A stretch of 64,000 nt of DNA from an uncultured Clostridia bacterium (GCA_948678575.1 CAPPGO010000005.1:1-64000); one strand, 5' to 3'. Numbered from the stretch's first letter, positions 8,794-18,074 are shown. Notes: generated from the letters alone by a model not told the origin. Numbers and translations are program-made.

Positions 8794-9954
8794 ATGTCCG
8801 AAGAAAGAAAATATAAATATAAATTAGATGTAGATGATGACGTAATCGTAATAGGACGAAAATTTAGTGATGCAGGAAGACAGAATCAAATAGTTATAAG
8901 AAATGGTAGAGAAGGCATTTGGAAACCAAATTTAGGAATGAGAAAAAAGGATTGCAAATTTACAAAAATTTCAGCGGCTATGTATGGAGAATTTATCGCA
9001 TGTTTATTGCAAAGAAAGATAGAATTTCCAACTTGTGATGTAGATATTTTAAAGAGAAATATTACTTTGCCTCGTTCAAAATCAGGAAGAAAAGCAGAAG
9101 TTAGTGGTTGTATTTCGTATTTAGAATTACAAAAACAAAATGGAGAAGATTTAGTTGAAGCAATTAATGTTTTAGCATGGTATAAAACTGAACATTATGA
9201 CGAGTATATAAAAATAATGAATCCATTAGGATTAGAAATAGATTCGAAAGACAGAATGTTAGACATTAATAATGAATCTAATAATAATAATTTAGAATTA
9301 ATTATTCCAGCTTTTGAAACTTATGCTAGGGAACGTTGCTCTGCTACTGAGGAAAAAGTTGCACAATTAAGACAAGATTTAATAAATATGGTAGTATTTG
9401 ATTGCAAATTTGCTAATCCTGATAGAAATGATGAAAATTATGGACTAGCTATTTCAAAAGATTCTTTAAGATTGTATCCAAGTTTTGATAACGAATATAT
9501 TCTTGGAATGCCTGAATTTGTTGAAGATTTAGAAAAATTCAGTGCAGCAAGATTGCAAGAACATATTGATAAAGATTTAACTTCAAGAATGGGAGTTTCT
9601 TCACAAGTTGAAAAATTGGGTTATCAATCAATGCTTACTTTCTTATTTACAACATATCCAGAAGAAACTAAAAAAGCTTATGAAGATGTTATGCAAATAA
9701 AAGAGAGTGATTTAATAGAAATAATGGATGAATGTGAAGGATTAGATGAATTTCACAAAGATTATGCTTTAAGAATTTTTAGATCAAGAAATAGAGGCTT
9801 TAAATATGTAAAAGAAGAGTACATAGATGAGAATGGAAATTTTATTCCACAAATTTTACCAGGAAATAAACCAATGGAAATTGCTAGAAAAAAAGGAATG
9901 TATAAATCATCTAATAGCTCAGAACATAAAGAAAAAGATGAGCAAATACGATAG
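8794..9954 (+). CDS. HipA-like Ser/Thr kinase (first catalytic paralogue)
   Basis: A 386-residue protein related to the HipA/CtkA kinase fold. A Lys in IWKPNLGMRKK (near residue 48) may be the nucleotide-binding Lys. The catalytic loop is FANPDRNDEN with Asp210, and the metal-binding motif is FDNEY with Asp232. The C-terminal helical region follows. HipA-family kinases phosphorylate cytosolic targets such as aminoacyl-tRNA synthetases; the target here is unknown. It is the first gene of the unit driven by the promoter at 8734-8762 and has GAAAGG before the start. No HipB-type DNA-binding antitoxin is present. Confidence 0.75.
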   Translation: MSEERKYKYKLDVDDDVIVIGRKFSDAGRQNQIVIRNGREGIWKPNLGMRKKDCKFTKISAAMYGEFIACLLQRKIEFPTCDVDILKRNITLPRSKSGRKAEVSGCISYLELQKQNGEDLVEAINVLAWYKTEHYDEYIKIMNPLGLEIDSKDRMLDINNESNNNNLELIIPAFETYARERCSATEEKVAQLRQDLINMVVFDCKFANPDRNDENYGLAISKDSLRLYPSFDNEYILGMPEFVEDLEKFSAARLQEHIDKDLTSRMGVSSQVEKLGYQSMLTFLFTTYPEETKKAYEDVMQIKESDLIEIMDECEGLDEFHKDYALRIFRSRNRGFKYVKEEYIDENGNFIPQILPGNKPMEIARKKGMYKSSNSSEHKEKDEQIR

Positions 9955-9963
9955 GAGAATGTT

Positions 9964-10335
9964 ATGGAAAATTTATACCTTAAATGGAAAGATTATAAAA
10001 CAAACGAGAAACATATAATAGGTGCTTTATGTAGAGATAAGAAAAATAATAAGTATTATTTCAAACTAAATGAGAATTATATAAAAAAAGCAGAAGAATG
10101 TGGATTTGCAGTTGCTACATTACCTTTTTCAGATGTTAACAAAATATATGAAAGTGATATATTATTTCCTTTTTTTAGAATTAGAGTTCCTAAAATTGAA
10201 AAAATGGATGAAGATGATATAAAAGATTTATTAGAAGAATTTGATATGAAAGAGTTTGATGAATTTGAATTTTTGAAGAAATCAAAGGGAGAGGTTATGA
10301 CAGACCATTTTATTTTAGAGGAGGATAAAGATTAA
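9964..10335 (+). CDS. Small HipA N-domain-like (HipS-type) protein
   Basis: A 123-residue protein beginning with a beta-rich segment (LYLKWKDYKTNEKHIIGAL, then KYYFKL), followed by ESDILFPFFRIRVP and a C-terminal KSKGEVMTDHF block. This layout matches the small N-subdomain proteins encoded next to HipA-like kinases in Firmicutes, comparable to the separate HipS subunit of HipBST systems. Its stop codon overlaps the start of the downstream kinase (TAATG), so the two are probably made in matched amounts and bind each other. Whether it inhibits the kinase or aids substrate binding cannot be told from the sequence. Confidence 0.7.
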   Translation: MENLYLKWKDYKTNEKHIIGALCRDKKNNKYYFKLNENYIKKAEECGFAVATLPFSDVNKIYESDILFPFFRIRVPKIEKMDEDDIKDLLEEFDMKEFDEFEFLKKSKGEVMTDHFILEEDKD

Positions 10336-11477
10336 TGAATATTATTTTTAATAATATTGATGATAGATATGTTAAAAATAGACCTGAATATATGGGAGAT
10401 ATCCAACCCAAATATTGGTTTTCCAATAAAAATGAATCTGTATTGGTAAAAAGACAACATAGTCAAAAAGTGTTGGGGCAAACTGCAAAAAGTAAGATGT
10501 TTAATCATTATGGAGAATATTTTGGATATTTGTTAGCACAAAAATCTGAAATAGATGCTTGTCCAGTTGAATTAATTAGTGTACATGATACTAAAAATAA
10601 ATATTCAAAAACATTACATATATATCCAGCATGTGCGAGTAAAAGAGTATTACAACCATGTCAAAATATGATTTTAGGAGAAATGGTTGTAAGTTCATTT
10701 GAATCGAATTACCGAGAAAAATATAGGGAATTACTTTCAAAATCTAATAGTAGTGTATCAAATGTTCAATCACGCATGTCATTAGATTCTTATGATAATA
10801 TTGATGTGGTTTTAGCTTCTATTGTTGCAGAAACTATAAGATATGAAAGCAGATTTGGAAAATGTTCAAGTGAACAAGTAAAAGAAGATGTAAAAGAAAA
10901 TTTAAAATCAGCTATTGATATGATGGTATATGATTGTATGTTTGGAAATAATGATAGACATTCACAAAATTGGGCAATGTATACAGATCAAGAAAATGGA
11001 AAAGCAAAATTATATCCATTGTATGATAATGAAAGAGTTTTAGGACTAAGTATTCCAGTGGTAGATTTGAAAAGAGCTGTGGCTAGTGGAGATTTAGAAA
11101 CAAAAACAGAAGAAAATCAATTATCTAGAATGGGAATAGCACCATTACACTCAGGAGTATCATACAAGTATGTATTAGAACATTTAGTTAATAATTATCC
11201 AGAATATGCATTGTCTGCAATACAAAGAATAACAGATAATGTTACAGTCCAAGATATAGAAGAAATGTACGATTCTACTAAGGGAATTGTAGAAAGAAGT
11301 AAATTTTCTGATGAGTTGACTGCCGAAGCAGAATTGCCAGAAGAATATAAAACTTATGGTGTAGCATTATATACTCAAAGAAGAGCATTTGCTAGGGAGT
11401 TATTAGAAAAAAATAGAGATTTAAAAGTAACCCCAAGAAGAAAAGAAGAACCAGAGGAAGAATTAATGATAGTATAA
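10335..11477 (+). CDS. HipA-like Ser/Thr kinase (second catalytic paralogue)
   Basis: A 380-residue protein with the clearest HipA/CtkA signature in the island. SVLVKRQ (near residue 38) is a likely ATP-binding Lys, FGNNDRHSQNW (residues 203-213, catalytic Asp207) is the catalytic loop, and YDNER (Tyr230-Asp231-Asn232) binds metal. A helical C-terminal region follows and the last residues are acidic. It is coupled to the small HipA N-domain-like protein by a one-base overlap and ends the operon. It is paralogous to the kinase at 8794-9954 but strongly diverged. Target and physiological role (toxin, defence or signalling) are unknown. Confidence 0.8.
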   Translation: MNIIFNNIDDRYVKNRPEYMGDIQPKYWFSNKNESVLVKRQHSQKVLGQTAKSKMFNHYGEYFGYLLAQKSEIDACPVELISVHDTKNKYSKTLHIYPACASKRVLQPCQNMILGEMVVSSFESNYREKYRELLSKSNSSVSNVQSRMSLDSYDNIDVVLASIVAETIRYESRFGKCSSEQVKEDVKENLKSAIDMMVYDCMFGNNDRHSQNWAMYTDQENGKAKLYPLYDNERVLGLSIPVVDLKRAVASGDLETKTEENQLSRMGIAPLHSGVSYKYVLEHLVNNYPEYALSAIQRITDNVTVQDIEEMYDSTKGIVERSKFSDELTAEAELPEEYKTYGVALYTQRRAFARELLEKNRDLKVTPRRKEEPEEELMIV

Positions 11478-11485
11478 ATTAAATG

Positions 11486-11518
11486 AAAAAGAAACTAACA
11501 AAAATTAGTTTCTTTTTT
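11486..11518 (+). terminator. Rho-independent terminator of the kinase operon
   Basis: AAAAAGAAACTAA and TTAGTTTCTTTTTT form a 13-bp stem with a short A-rich loop, followed by a T-run. Confidence 0.85.
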
Positions 11519-11605
11519 GTTGAAATAATTTGTATAAAAATATAGATTATTGCTAAAAAATATGATATACTTTTAAGAACTTATGTTTTTTAAGGAGTTA
11601 TGGTG

Positions 11606-14434
11606 ATGAGTGATAAAATTATAATAAAAGGTGCGAAAGAGCATAATTTAAAAAATATAAATATAGAAATACCTAAAAATAAATTAGTTGTAATTACAGG
11701 ACTTTCAGGTTCTGGAAAATCATCTTTGGCTTTTGATACATTATATGCAGAAGGACAAAGAAGATATGTTGAAAGTTTATCTTCTTATGCAAGACAATTC
11801 TTAGGTTTAATGGAAAAACCAGATGTTGAAAATATTGAAGGACTTTCACCAGCTATTTCAATAGATCAAAAAACTACTTCTAAAAATCCTCGTTCAACAG
11901 TTGGAACAGTCACAGAAATATATGATTATATTCGTTTGTTATATGCTAGAATTGGAGTTCCATATTGCCCAAATTGTGGGAAGAAAATAGAAAAACAGAC
12001 TTTGGATCAAATAGTAGATAGTGTACTTGCATTAGAAGAAGGAACAAAAATTCAAGTTTTAGCACCAGTAGTAAGAGCAAAAAAAGGTGAATATACAAAA
12101 TTATTTCAAGATTTGCAAAAAAATGGCTTTGTTAGAGTTAGAGTAGATGGAACAACATACTACTTAACAGATGATATAGAACTTACAAGAACTAAAAAAC
12201 ACAATATTGATATTATAGTTGATAGATTAGTTATAAAAGAAGATATAAGAAATAGACTAGCAGAGTCTATTGAAACTGCAATGAAATATGCAGAAAATTT
12301 AGTTACTATTGATATAATTGGAAAACAAGAAGTTTTATATAGTAGTAATTATGCTTGTCCAGATTGTAATATAAGTTTTGAAGAATTATCTCCAAGAATG
12401 TTTTCATTTAATAATCCACAAGGAGCTTGTCCAGAGTGTACAGGTATTGGTTACTTAATGAAAATGGACGAAGATTTAATTGTTCCAGACAAAACAAAAA
12501 CACTTTATGATGGAATAAAAGCTTTTGGGTCAAGTACAATGAAAAAAGGCGATACAATGGCAAAAATGTATTTTGAAAGCATAGGAAAACATTATGGAGT
12601 GGATATTAAAAATAAGCCTATAAAAAAATTGCCAAGAGAATTTTTAGAAAAAATTTTATATGGTACGGGTGATGAAAAAATAGATTTTGAATATACTTCA
12701 AGTGCAGGAACAAGAAAATTTACACAACCTTTTGAAGGTGTGCTTCCAACACTAGATAGAAGATATAGAGAGACAAAGTCACAAGGAATGAGAAGCTTTT
12801 ATGAAATGTATATGAGCAATAGTCCATGCAATACTTGTCATGGAGCAAGATTAAAAAAAGAAGTACTTTCAATAAAAATTGGTGATAAAAATATAAATGA
12901 AATTACAGAAATGCCAATAAATAAGATAAAAGATTATTTAGCTAATCTAAAATTGACTAAAACAGAAAAAATGATAGCTAATCTTATTTTTAGAGAACTT
13001 GAACAAAGATTACAATTTTTAATGGATGTTGGACTAGAATATCTAACTTTGTCAAGAAGTGCAGGAACTTTATCAGGAGGAGAGGCGCAAAGAATTAGAC
13101 TTGCAACACAAATTGGTTCTGGTTTATCAGGTGTGTTATATATTTTAGATGAACCAAGTATAGGGCTTCATCAAAGAGATAATGATAAGTTAATTAATAC
13201 TCTAAAAAAACTTCGTGATTTAGGCAATACCTTAATTGTTGTTGAGCATGATGAAGATACTATGTATGCAGCAGATCAAATTATTGATATTGGACCAGAA
13301 GCTGGTGTGCATGGTGGAAATGTTATGGCACAAGGAACAGCAGAAGAAATTAAAGAAGTTCCGAATTCTATCACAGGACAATATTTAAGTGGTAGAAAAA
13401 AGATAGCAGTTCCAAAGAAAAGAAGAAAATCAAATGGTAGAAATATAGAAATAGTAAATGCAGTGGAAAACAATTTGAAAAATGTTAATTTGAAAATTCC
13501 ACTAGGAGTATTTAATTGTGTTACAGGTGTATCAGGCTCTGGAAAATCAACACTTGTAAACGAAGTATTATATAAATATATTGCAAGAGAAATAAATGGT
13601 TCAAATGAGAAACCTGGAAAATGTGATAAAATTAAAGGTTTAGAAAATATAGATAAAGTTATAAATATTGACCAATCACCAATTGGAAGATCACCAAGAT
13701 CAAATCCAGCAACATATACTGGTGTATTTGATGTAATTAGAGATGTATTTGCAGAAACTAATGAAGCGAAAATGCGTGGATATCAAAAAGGAAGATTTAG
13801 TTTCAATGTTGCAGGTGGTAGATGTGAAGCTTGTCAAGGTGATGGTATGGTTAGAATTGAAATGAATTTCTTACCAGATATTTATGTACCTTGTGAAATA
13901 TGTAATGGAAAAAGATATAATAGAGAAACTTTGGAAGTTAAATATAAAGGCAAAAATATTTCAGATGTTTTAGATATGACAGTAGAAGAAGCATTAGAAT
14001 TTTTCAGTAATTTACCAAGAATTAAGTCAAAAATACAGACACTTTCAGATGTAGGACTGGGATATATTAAACTAGGACAACCATCAACAACTTTATCAGG
14101 AGGAGAAGCACAAAGAGTTAAACTTGCTACTGAGCTTTCTAAAAAAGCAACTGGAAAAACTTTATATATTTTAGATGAACCAACAACAGGACTTCATATT
14201 GCAGATGTTCATAAATTAACAGACATTTTACAAAGATTAGTTGATACAGGAAACACAATTTTAGTAATTGAGCATAATTTAGACTTAATAAAAACAGCTG
14301 ATCACATTATAGATTTAGGACCAGAAGGTGGAGAAAAAGGTGGAGAAGTTATTGCAATAGGCACACCAGAACAAATAGTAAAAAATGAACGCTCATATAC
14401 AGGAAAATTTTTAAAGAAATATTTAGATATGTGA
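11606..14434 (+). CDS. uvrA: Excinuclease ABC subunit A
   Basis: A 942-residue ABC-type ATPase that scans DNA for lesions together with UvrB. Two ATP-binding halves are present (Walker A GLSGSGKSS near residue 35 and GVSGSGKST near residue 645; signature LSGGEAQR in both). Zinc-binding Cys pairs are visible (CPNCG, CPDC, CPEC, CNTC, CEAC, CEIC). The start at 11606 has AAGGAG eight bases upstream; an ATG two codons earlier is too close to it. It has no partner genes in its unit. Confidence 0.97.
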   Translation: MSDKIIIKGAKEHNLKNINIEIPKNKLVVITGLSGSGKSSLAFDTLYAEGQRRYVESLSSYARQFLGLMEKPDVENIEGLSPAISIDQKTTSKNPRSTVGTVTEIYDYIRLLYARIGVPYCPNCGKKIEKQTLDQIVDSVLALEEGTKIQVLAPVVRAKKGEYTKLFQDLQKNGFVRVRVDGTTYYLTDDIELTRTKKHNIDIIVDRLVIKEDIRNRLAESIETAMKYAENLVTIDIIGKQEVLYSSNYACPDCNISFEELSPRMFSFNNPQGACPECTGIGYLMKMDEDLIVPDKTKTLYDGIKAFGSSTMKKGDTMAKMYFESIGKHYGVDIKNKPIKKLPREFLEKILYGTGDEKIDFEYTSSAGTRKFTQPFEGVLPTLDRRYRETKSQGMRSFYEMYMSNSPCNTCHGARLKKEVLSIKIGDKNINEITEMPINKIKDYLANLKLTKTEKMIANLIFRELEQRLQFLMDVGLEYLTLSRSAGTLSGGEAQRIRLATQIGSGLSGVLYILDEPSIGLHQRDNDKLINTLKKLRDLGNTLIVVEHDEDTMYAADQIIDIGPEAGVHGGNVMAQGTAEEIKEVPNSITGQYLSGRKKIAVPKKRRKSNGRNIEIVNAVENNLKNVNLKIPLGVFNCVTGVSGSGKSTLVNEVLYKYIAREINGSNEKPGKCDKIKGLENIDKVINIDQSPIGRSPRSNPATYTGVFDVIRDVFAETNEAKMRGYQKGRFSFNVAGGRCEACQGDGMVRIEMNFLPDIYVPCEICNGKRYNRETLEVKYKGKNISDVLDMTVEEALEFFSNLPRIKSKIQTLSDVGLGYIKLGQPSTTLSGGEAQRVKLATELSKKATGKTLYILDEPTTGLHIADVHKLTDILQRLVDTGNTILVIEHNLDLIKTADHIIDLGPEGGEKGGEVIAIGTPEQIVKNERSYTGKFLKKYLDM

Positions 14435-14504
14435 TTAACCATTAGTAAAAATATCAAAAGCAACAGAAATATATGATAAAAAGTCTGAATAAAGGTGATA
14501 TAAT

Positions 14505-14813
14505 ATGAAAAATAAAAAAAGAATAGTAATAATAAGTATTTTAATTATAACAATAATGTTTTGTACAGATTTTTTATGTACAAAACTTGAAAAGAAACCA
14601 ATTTTTTGTATTAAAGCAGGTTCATATCGTGATGGTGGTAGTACACAATATATTGGATTAGGTTATCAGGTTATAGTTTTTAACAAAATAGTTTCCTATG
14701 GAGAAGATATGTTTACAGCTAAATATTATTATATAGGACCAATATCATCATTAAATTATGCATGGAAAAAAGTGGAAAATAAAGCAATACAAAAACATAT
14801 AGATAATATGTAA
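14505..14813 (+). CDS. Small exported protein of unknown function
   Basis: A 102-residue protein with an N-terminal hydrophobic helix (residues ~7-25) and a small external domain containing the block DGGSTQYIGLGYQVIVFNK. This block recurs in short uncharacterised exported proteins of Clostridia, to my recollection. Cysteines at the end of the helix could be a lipid attachment site but do not form a clean lipobox. It follows uvrA by 70 bases with AAAGGTG before the start and ends at a strong terminator. Confidence 0.7.
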   Translation: MKNKKRIVIISILIITIMFCTDFLCTKLEKKPIFCIKAGSYRDGGSTQYIGLGYQVIVFNKIVSYGEDMFTAKYYYIGPISSLNYAWKKVENKAIQKHIDNM

Positions 14814-14814
14814 T

Positions 14815-14857
14815 AAAAAAAGAGAAATATACTTTTAAAAAGTACATTTCTCTTTTT
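14815..14857. terminator. Bidirectional terminator
   Basis: AAAAAGAGAAAT and ATTTCTCTTTTT arms with an inner TACTTTT/AAAAGTA stem form a long hairpin between the small exported protein and the minus-strand Asn-rich peptide gene. Confidence 0.8.
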
Positions 14858-14859
14858 GA

Positions 14860-14952
14860 CTAATTATTGTTATTGTTTTTTTCTGATTTATTTCCTTTTT
14901 GAGAATTATTTTTGTTGTTGTTTGATTGGTTGTTATTGTTTTTATTACTCAT
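14860..14952 (-). CDS. 30-residue Asn-rich peptide
   Basis: A short reading frame encoding 30 residues that are more than half Asn, with Lys, Ser and Gln (MSNKNNNNQSNNNKNNSQ at the N-terminus). It is preceded by the textbook ribosome site AGGAGGTG and followed by a shared terminator, which argues that it is real. Composition resembles small Asn/Gln-rich spore peptides of Clostridia, but there is no specific motif to identify it. Confidence 0.6.
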   Translation of the reverse strand: MSNKNNNNQSNNNKNNSQKGNKSEKNNNNN

Positions 14953-15018
14953 AGTGAGCACCTCCTTTTAAACTTGATAGAATTATTTTGTCTCAAAATT
15001 AGAAAAATATTCAAGATA

Positions 15019-15047
15019 TTGTAAATTTCAGAAAAATAATATATAAT
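15019..15047 (+). promoter_or_regulatory. Sigma-A promoter for cmk-murD
   Basis: TTGTAA (15019-15024), 17-base spacer, TATAAT (15042-15047), 31 bases before the cmk start. Confidence 0.7.
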
Positions 15048-15078
15048 ACAAATATGTATAGTAAGAAAGGCTAAAAAT

Positions 15079-15771
15079 ATGGAAAATATAGTAATTGGAA
15101 TAGAAGGTTTAGTAGGCGCTGGAAAAACTAGTATTTGTAGAGAATTACTTAAAGAAATTCCGAACTCTATTTTATTTCATGGCGGAAATTTATATAGAGC
15201 AATTGTGTATGCTATGATAAAAAATGGCAAAACATTAGAGGAATTAAAAAAGCAAGGCAAAAATTTAGACATAAAAGAAATGATGGATTTATTCAAAGTT
15301 AAAATAGAGATAGAAAATAACGAAACAGTAGTATATATAGATGGTGAAAAAATAGACGAAGATTTAATTCAATCGAAAGAAGCTTCTATTGCTGTTTCAA
15401 CAGTAGGAGGTAAGGCTGATAATAGGAAATTATTTGAATTTTCTAGAAAATTAATAGATGAGAAAAAAAATAAATATAATGTAATTGTTTCAGGAAGAGC
15501 TTTAACAACAATTTATCCAGATTTAGATTATCATTTCTTTATTACAGCAGATTTAGAAGAACGAGTAAATAGAAAATGTATTCAATATGGTAATAAAGAA
15601 AATTTTGAAGAAATAAAAGCTAATATTGTAAAAAGAGATAAACTTCAAGAAGAAGCTGGATTTTATAAATTAAGCAAAAATACAAAAGAAATAGATGTTA
15701 CAGAATGTAAAACTGTTCAAGAATCTACAAAAAAAGTATTAAATAATATAAAATTACCACAATTGGTATAA
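15079..15771 (+). CDS. cmk: (d)CMP kinase-like nucleoside monophosphate kinase
   Basis: A 230-residue P-loop kinase with GLVGAGKTS at residues 10-18 and the cytidylate-kinase layout: an N-terminal FHGGNLYRAI region, an inserted NMP-binding segment, and the SGRALTTIYPDLDYHFFITADLEERVNRK block near residues 138-175. It would phosphorylate CMP/dCMP for RNA and DNA precursor supply. Several positions differ from classical Cmk (GEGLVGAGKTS rather than GPSGSGKGT; SGRALTTIYPD rather than GRDIGTVVFPD), so another nucleotide substrate is possible. It lies nine bases upstream of murD in the same unit. Confidence 0.7.
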   Translation: MENIVIGIEGLVGAGKTSICRELLKEIPNSILFHGGNLYRAIVYAMIKNGKTLEELKKQGKNLDIKEMMDLFKVKIEIENNETVVYIDGEKIDEDLIQSKEASIAVSTVGGKADNRKLFEFSRKLIDEKKNKYNVIVSGRALTTIYPDLDYHFFITADLEERVNRKCIQYGNKENFEEIKANIVKRDKLQEEAGFYKLSKNTKEIDVTECKTVQESTKKVLNNIKLPQLV

Positions 15772-15780
15772 GAGGTTTTT

Positions 15781-17190
15781 ATGGGATATGTAAATGGTAA
15801 ATTAATTGAATTTAATACATATTTAAAAGGGCACAGAGTTGCCCTTATTGGACTTGGAATTAGTAATGTCCCATTAATAGACTATTTACATGATGTTGGA
15901 GCAATAGTAACTATTTTCGAGAGAAAAGAAGCTCAGTATATAGAAAAAGCTGTTATAGACAAAATTATTGCTTATGATATGGAATTTTATTTTGGAGAAG
16001 ATTATTTAGATGAACTTGGAGAATTTGATGTGATTTTTCGTACACCAAGTTTATTACCAACAAATGAAGATTTAATCAGAGAAGCAAAACGAGGTGCAAT
16101 TATTACAACAGAAGTAGAAATGTTTATAGAACTTTGTCCTTGTAAAATTATTGGTGTTACTGGTAGCGATGGAAAAACTACAACAGCTACTTTAATAGAT
16201 GAGATATTAAAAAAAGCAGGATATAATTGCTATTTAGGTGGAAATAATGGAAATCCGTTATTTACAAAAATTTATGATATTAAGCCAGAAGATATAGTAA
16301 TTTTAGAATTAAGTAGTTTCCAATTGATGAATATGAAAATAAGTCCAGATATATCAGTAATTACAAGCATTTCTGATACACATGTAAATATTCATTCATC
16401 TTTTGAAGAATATGTTGAAGCTATAAAATGTATATTTATAAATCAAAATTCAGAAGGCAGTTTAATTTTAAATTATGATTGCCAAACTAATAGAGATTTT
16501 GCAATAGAAGCACCAGGAAATGTTGTATTTTATAGCAGTGAAAGTAAATTACCAAATGGCTATATGATAGATGGAGATGTAATAAAAATTGCAAGAAATG
16601 GTTTGAGAAGTCATATCTTTGATGCTAAAAAAGCAATTTTAAAAGGCAAACATAATTATGAAAATATTGCAGCAGCAATATGTGCAACAAAAGATTTAAC
16701 TACATTAGATATTCAAACAGAAGCAATAACAGCTTTTGAGGGAGTTCCACATAGATTAGAAATAGCGAAAGAAACACCAGACAGAATTATTTGGTATAAT
16801 GATTCGTCTAGTGAATTTCCAAGCAGAACAAAAGCCTCATTAAATTCGTTTCCAGGTAGAGATGTAATCTTAATAGCAGGAGGTTATGATAAAAAATTTG
16901 ATTATACAGAACTTGGAAAAGAAATTGTAAAAAATTGTAAATTTGCAATTTTACTTAGCCAAACTTCTGATAAGATAGCGACGTCAATAGAAACAGCATT
17001 AGTAGGTGCAAAAAAAGATTTTGAAATAAAAAGATGTACTACTTTATATGAAGCAGTATCTATTGCAAATAAAATGGCACAAAAAGGTGATATTGTGTTA
17101 TTTTCACCAGCTAGCTCTTGCTTAGATAGTTTTAAAAACTATGAAGAAAGAGGCGAAATTTTCAAAGAATTAGTTAAAGAAATAGTATAA
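15781..17190 (+). CDS. murD: UDP-N-acetylmuramoyl-L-alanine--D-glutamate ligase
   Basis: A 469-residue Mur ligase adding D-Glu to the peptidoglycan stem peptide in the cytoplasm. An N-terminal Rossmann-like UDP-binding domain (VALIGLGISNVPL) is followed by the ATP-binding GVTGSDGKTTT near residues 125-135, the central LELSSFQLMNM block, and the C-terminal ligase domain with NDSSSEFPSRT and AGGYDKKFDY. Length and motif order fit MurD. It follows cmk closely. Confidence 0.9.
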   Translation: MGYVNGKLIEFNTYLKGHRVALIGLGISNVPLIDYLHDVGAIVTIFERKEAQYIEKAVIDKIIAYDMEFYFGEDYLDELGEFDVIFRTPSLLPTNEDLIREAKRGAIITTEVEMFIELCPCKIIGVTGSDGKTTTATLIDEILKKAGYNCYLGGNNGNPLFTKIYDIKPEDIVILELSSFQLMNMKISPDISVITSISDTHVNIHSSFEEYVEAIKCIFINQNSEGSLILNYDCQTNRDFAIEAPGNVVFYSSESKLPNGYMIDGDVIKIARNGLRSHIFDAKKAILKGKHNYENIAAAICATKDLTTLDIQTEAITAFEGVPHRLEIAKETPDRIIWYNDSSSEFPSRTKASLNSFPGRDVILIAGGYDKKFDYTELGKEIVKNCKFAILLSQTSDKIATSIETALVGAKKDFEIKRCTTLYEAVSIANKMAQKGDIVLFSPASSCLDSFKNYEERGEIFKELVKEIV

Positions 17191-17214
17191 AAAGGAAAGT
17201 GTCTTTCATATAAT
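17185..17214 (+). promoter_or_regulatory. Possible sporulation-type promoter before the Asn-rich protein
   Basis: GTATA (17185-17189), 17-base gap, CATATAAT (17207-17214). The -10 resembles sigma-E/sigma-K sites (CATA...). Such short matches are common in AT-rich DNA, so this is weak. Confidence 0.3.
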
Positions 17215-17234
17215 GTTGTTAAGGAGGTAAAATT

Positions 17235-17918
17235 ATGTTTTATCAAAATAACAATGACTATATGAGAGATGCTTTTTATTATAGTCAGCCACAAAATACT
17301 ACATATCAATATAATGGTATGAACAATAATGGCATGAATAATGCTTATATGCCAGCTACAAATGTTCAGAATAATGGAATGTTTGGACCAAATATGAATC
17401 CATATATGAACAATGGATGTTCTTCACAGAATTCTATGAATAATATGTATCCACAAGTATATAGAATAATTAATCCTGTTGCACAAAGAGTTATTTCAAA
17501 TAATTCATATCCATATTATAATGAGGATAACATTAATAATATGGTAGATACAGTTTACAATATAGTAGAAGGAGATGTTAATACTTTAACATCAACAAGT
17601 ACAACACAAGTTTCTGGTGATGACACAATGAGTCAAAGTCAGGGAACATCTAGAAGTGCAAGTCAAAATAATAATAGTAACAATAATACTCGACAAGTAA
17701 CTTCTGAAACTACTAGAAGTACAACAAGTAGTATGACAGTGCAAACTACAAATAGCAATAATCAATTATTAAGAGATTTAATAAAAATAATCATCTTAAA
17801 AGAATTGCTTTCAAGACAAAATAATTGTGGATGTAATAATAATTTTAATTGTGGTATGAACTCAATGAATGCTGGAACTCAAAATTATTATGATCCAAGA
17901 TGTATGGGAATGATATAG
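17235..17918 (+). CDS. Asn/Met-rich coat-like protein of unknown function
   Basis: A 227-residue protein with an Asn/Met/Tyr-rich N-terminus carrying NGMNN-type repeats, a central conserved-looking segment (VYRIINPVAQRVISNN through MVDTVYNIVEGDV, residues ~75-115), a Ser/Thr/Asn-rich linker and a C-terminal Cys/Asn-rich tail (NNCGCNNNFNCGM). It has no signal peptide. The composition and arrangement resemble spore-coat-type proteins; that is inference. A very strong AAGGAGGT ribosome site precedes the start. Confidence 0.65.
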   Translation: MFYQNNNDYMRDAFYYSQPQNTTYQYNGMNNNGMNNAYMPATNVQNNGMFGPNMNPYMNNGCSSQNSMNNMYPQVYRIINPVAQRVISNNSYPYYNEDNINNMVDTVYNIVEGDVNTLTSTSTTQVSGDDTMSQSQGTSRSASQNNNSNNNTRQVTSETTRSTTSSMTVQTTNSNNQLLRDLIKIIILKELLSRQNNCGCNNNFNCGMNSMNAGTQNYYDPRCMGMI

Positions 17919-17929
17919 TTTTTTATTTA

Positions 17930-17960
17930 AAATAGCATAGTTTAAAAGCTATGCTATTTA
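17930..17960 (+). terminator. Terminator-like hairpin after the Asn-rich protein
   Basis: AAATAGCATAG and CTATGCTATTT form an 11-bp stem with an 8-base loop; the downstream tract is alternating TA rather than pure T. Confidence 0.65.
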
Positions 17961-18018
17961 TATATATACAAAATACTTTAAAAGCCTACAAATAAAAAAA
18001 GAATTTAACAAAAAAATA

Positions 18019-18047
18019 TTGAAAAATTTGGCGTAAAATGATAAAAT
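18019..18047 (+). promoter_or_regulatory. Sigma-A promoter of the pyr operon
   Basis: TTGAAA (18019-18024), 17-base spacer, TAAAAT (18042-18047), 28 bases before pyrC. No PyrR-type attenuator is visible in the short leader. Confidence 0.65.
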
Positions 18048-18074
18048 AGTAAAAATTTATGTAAGGAGAAAAAA

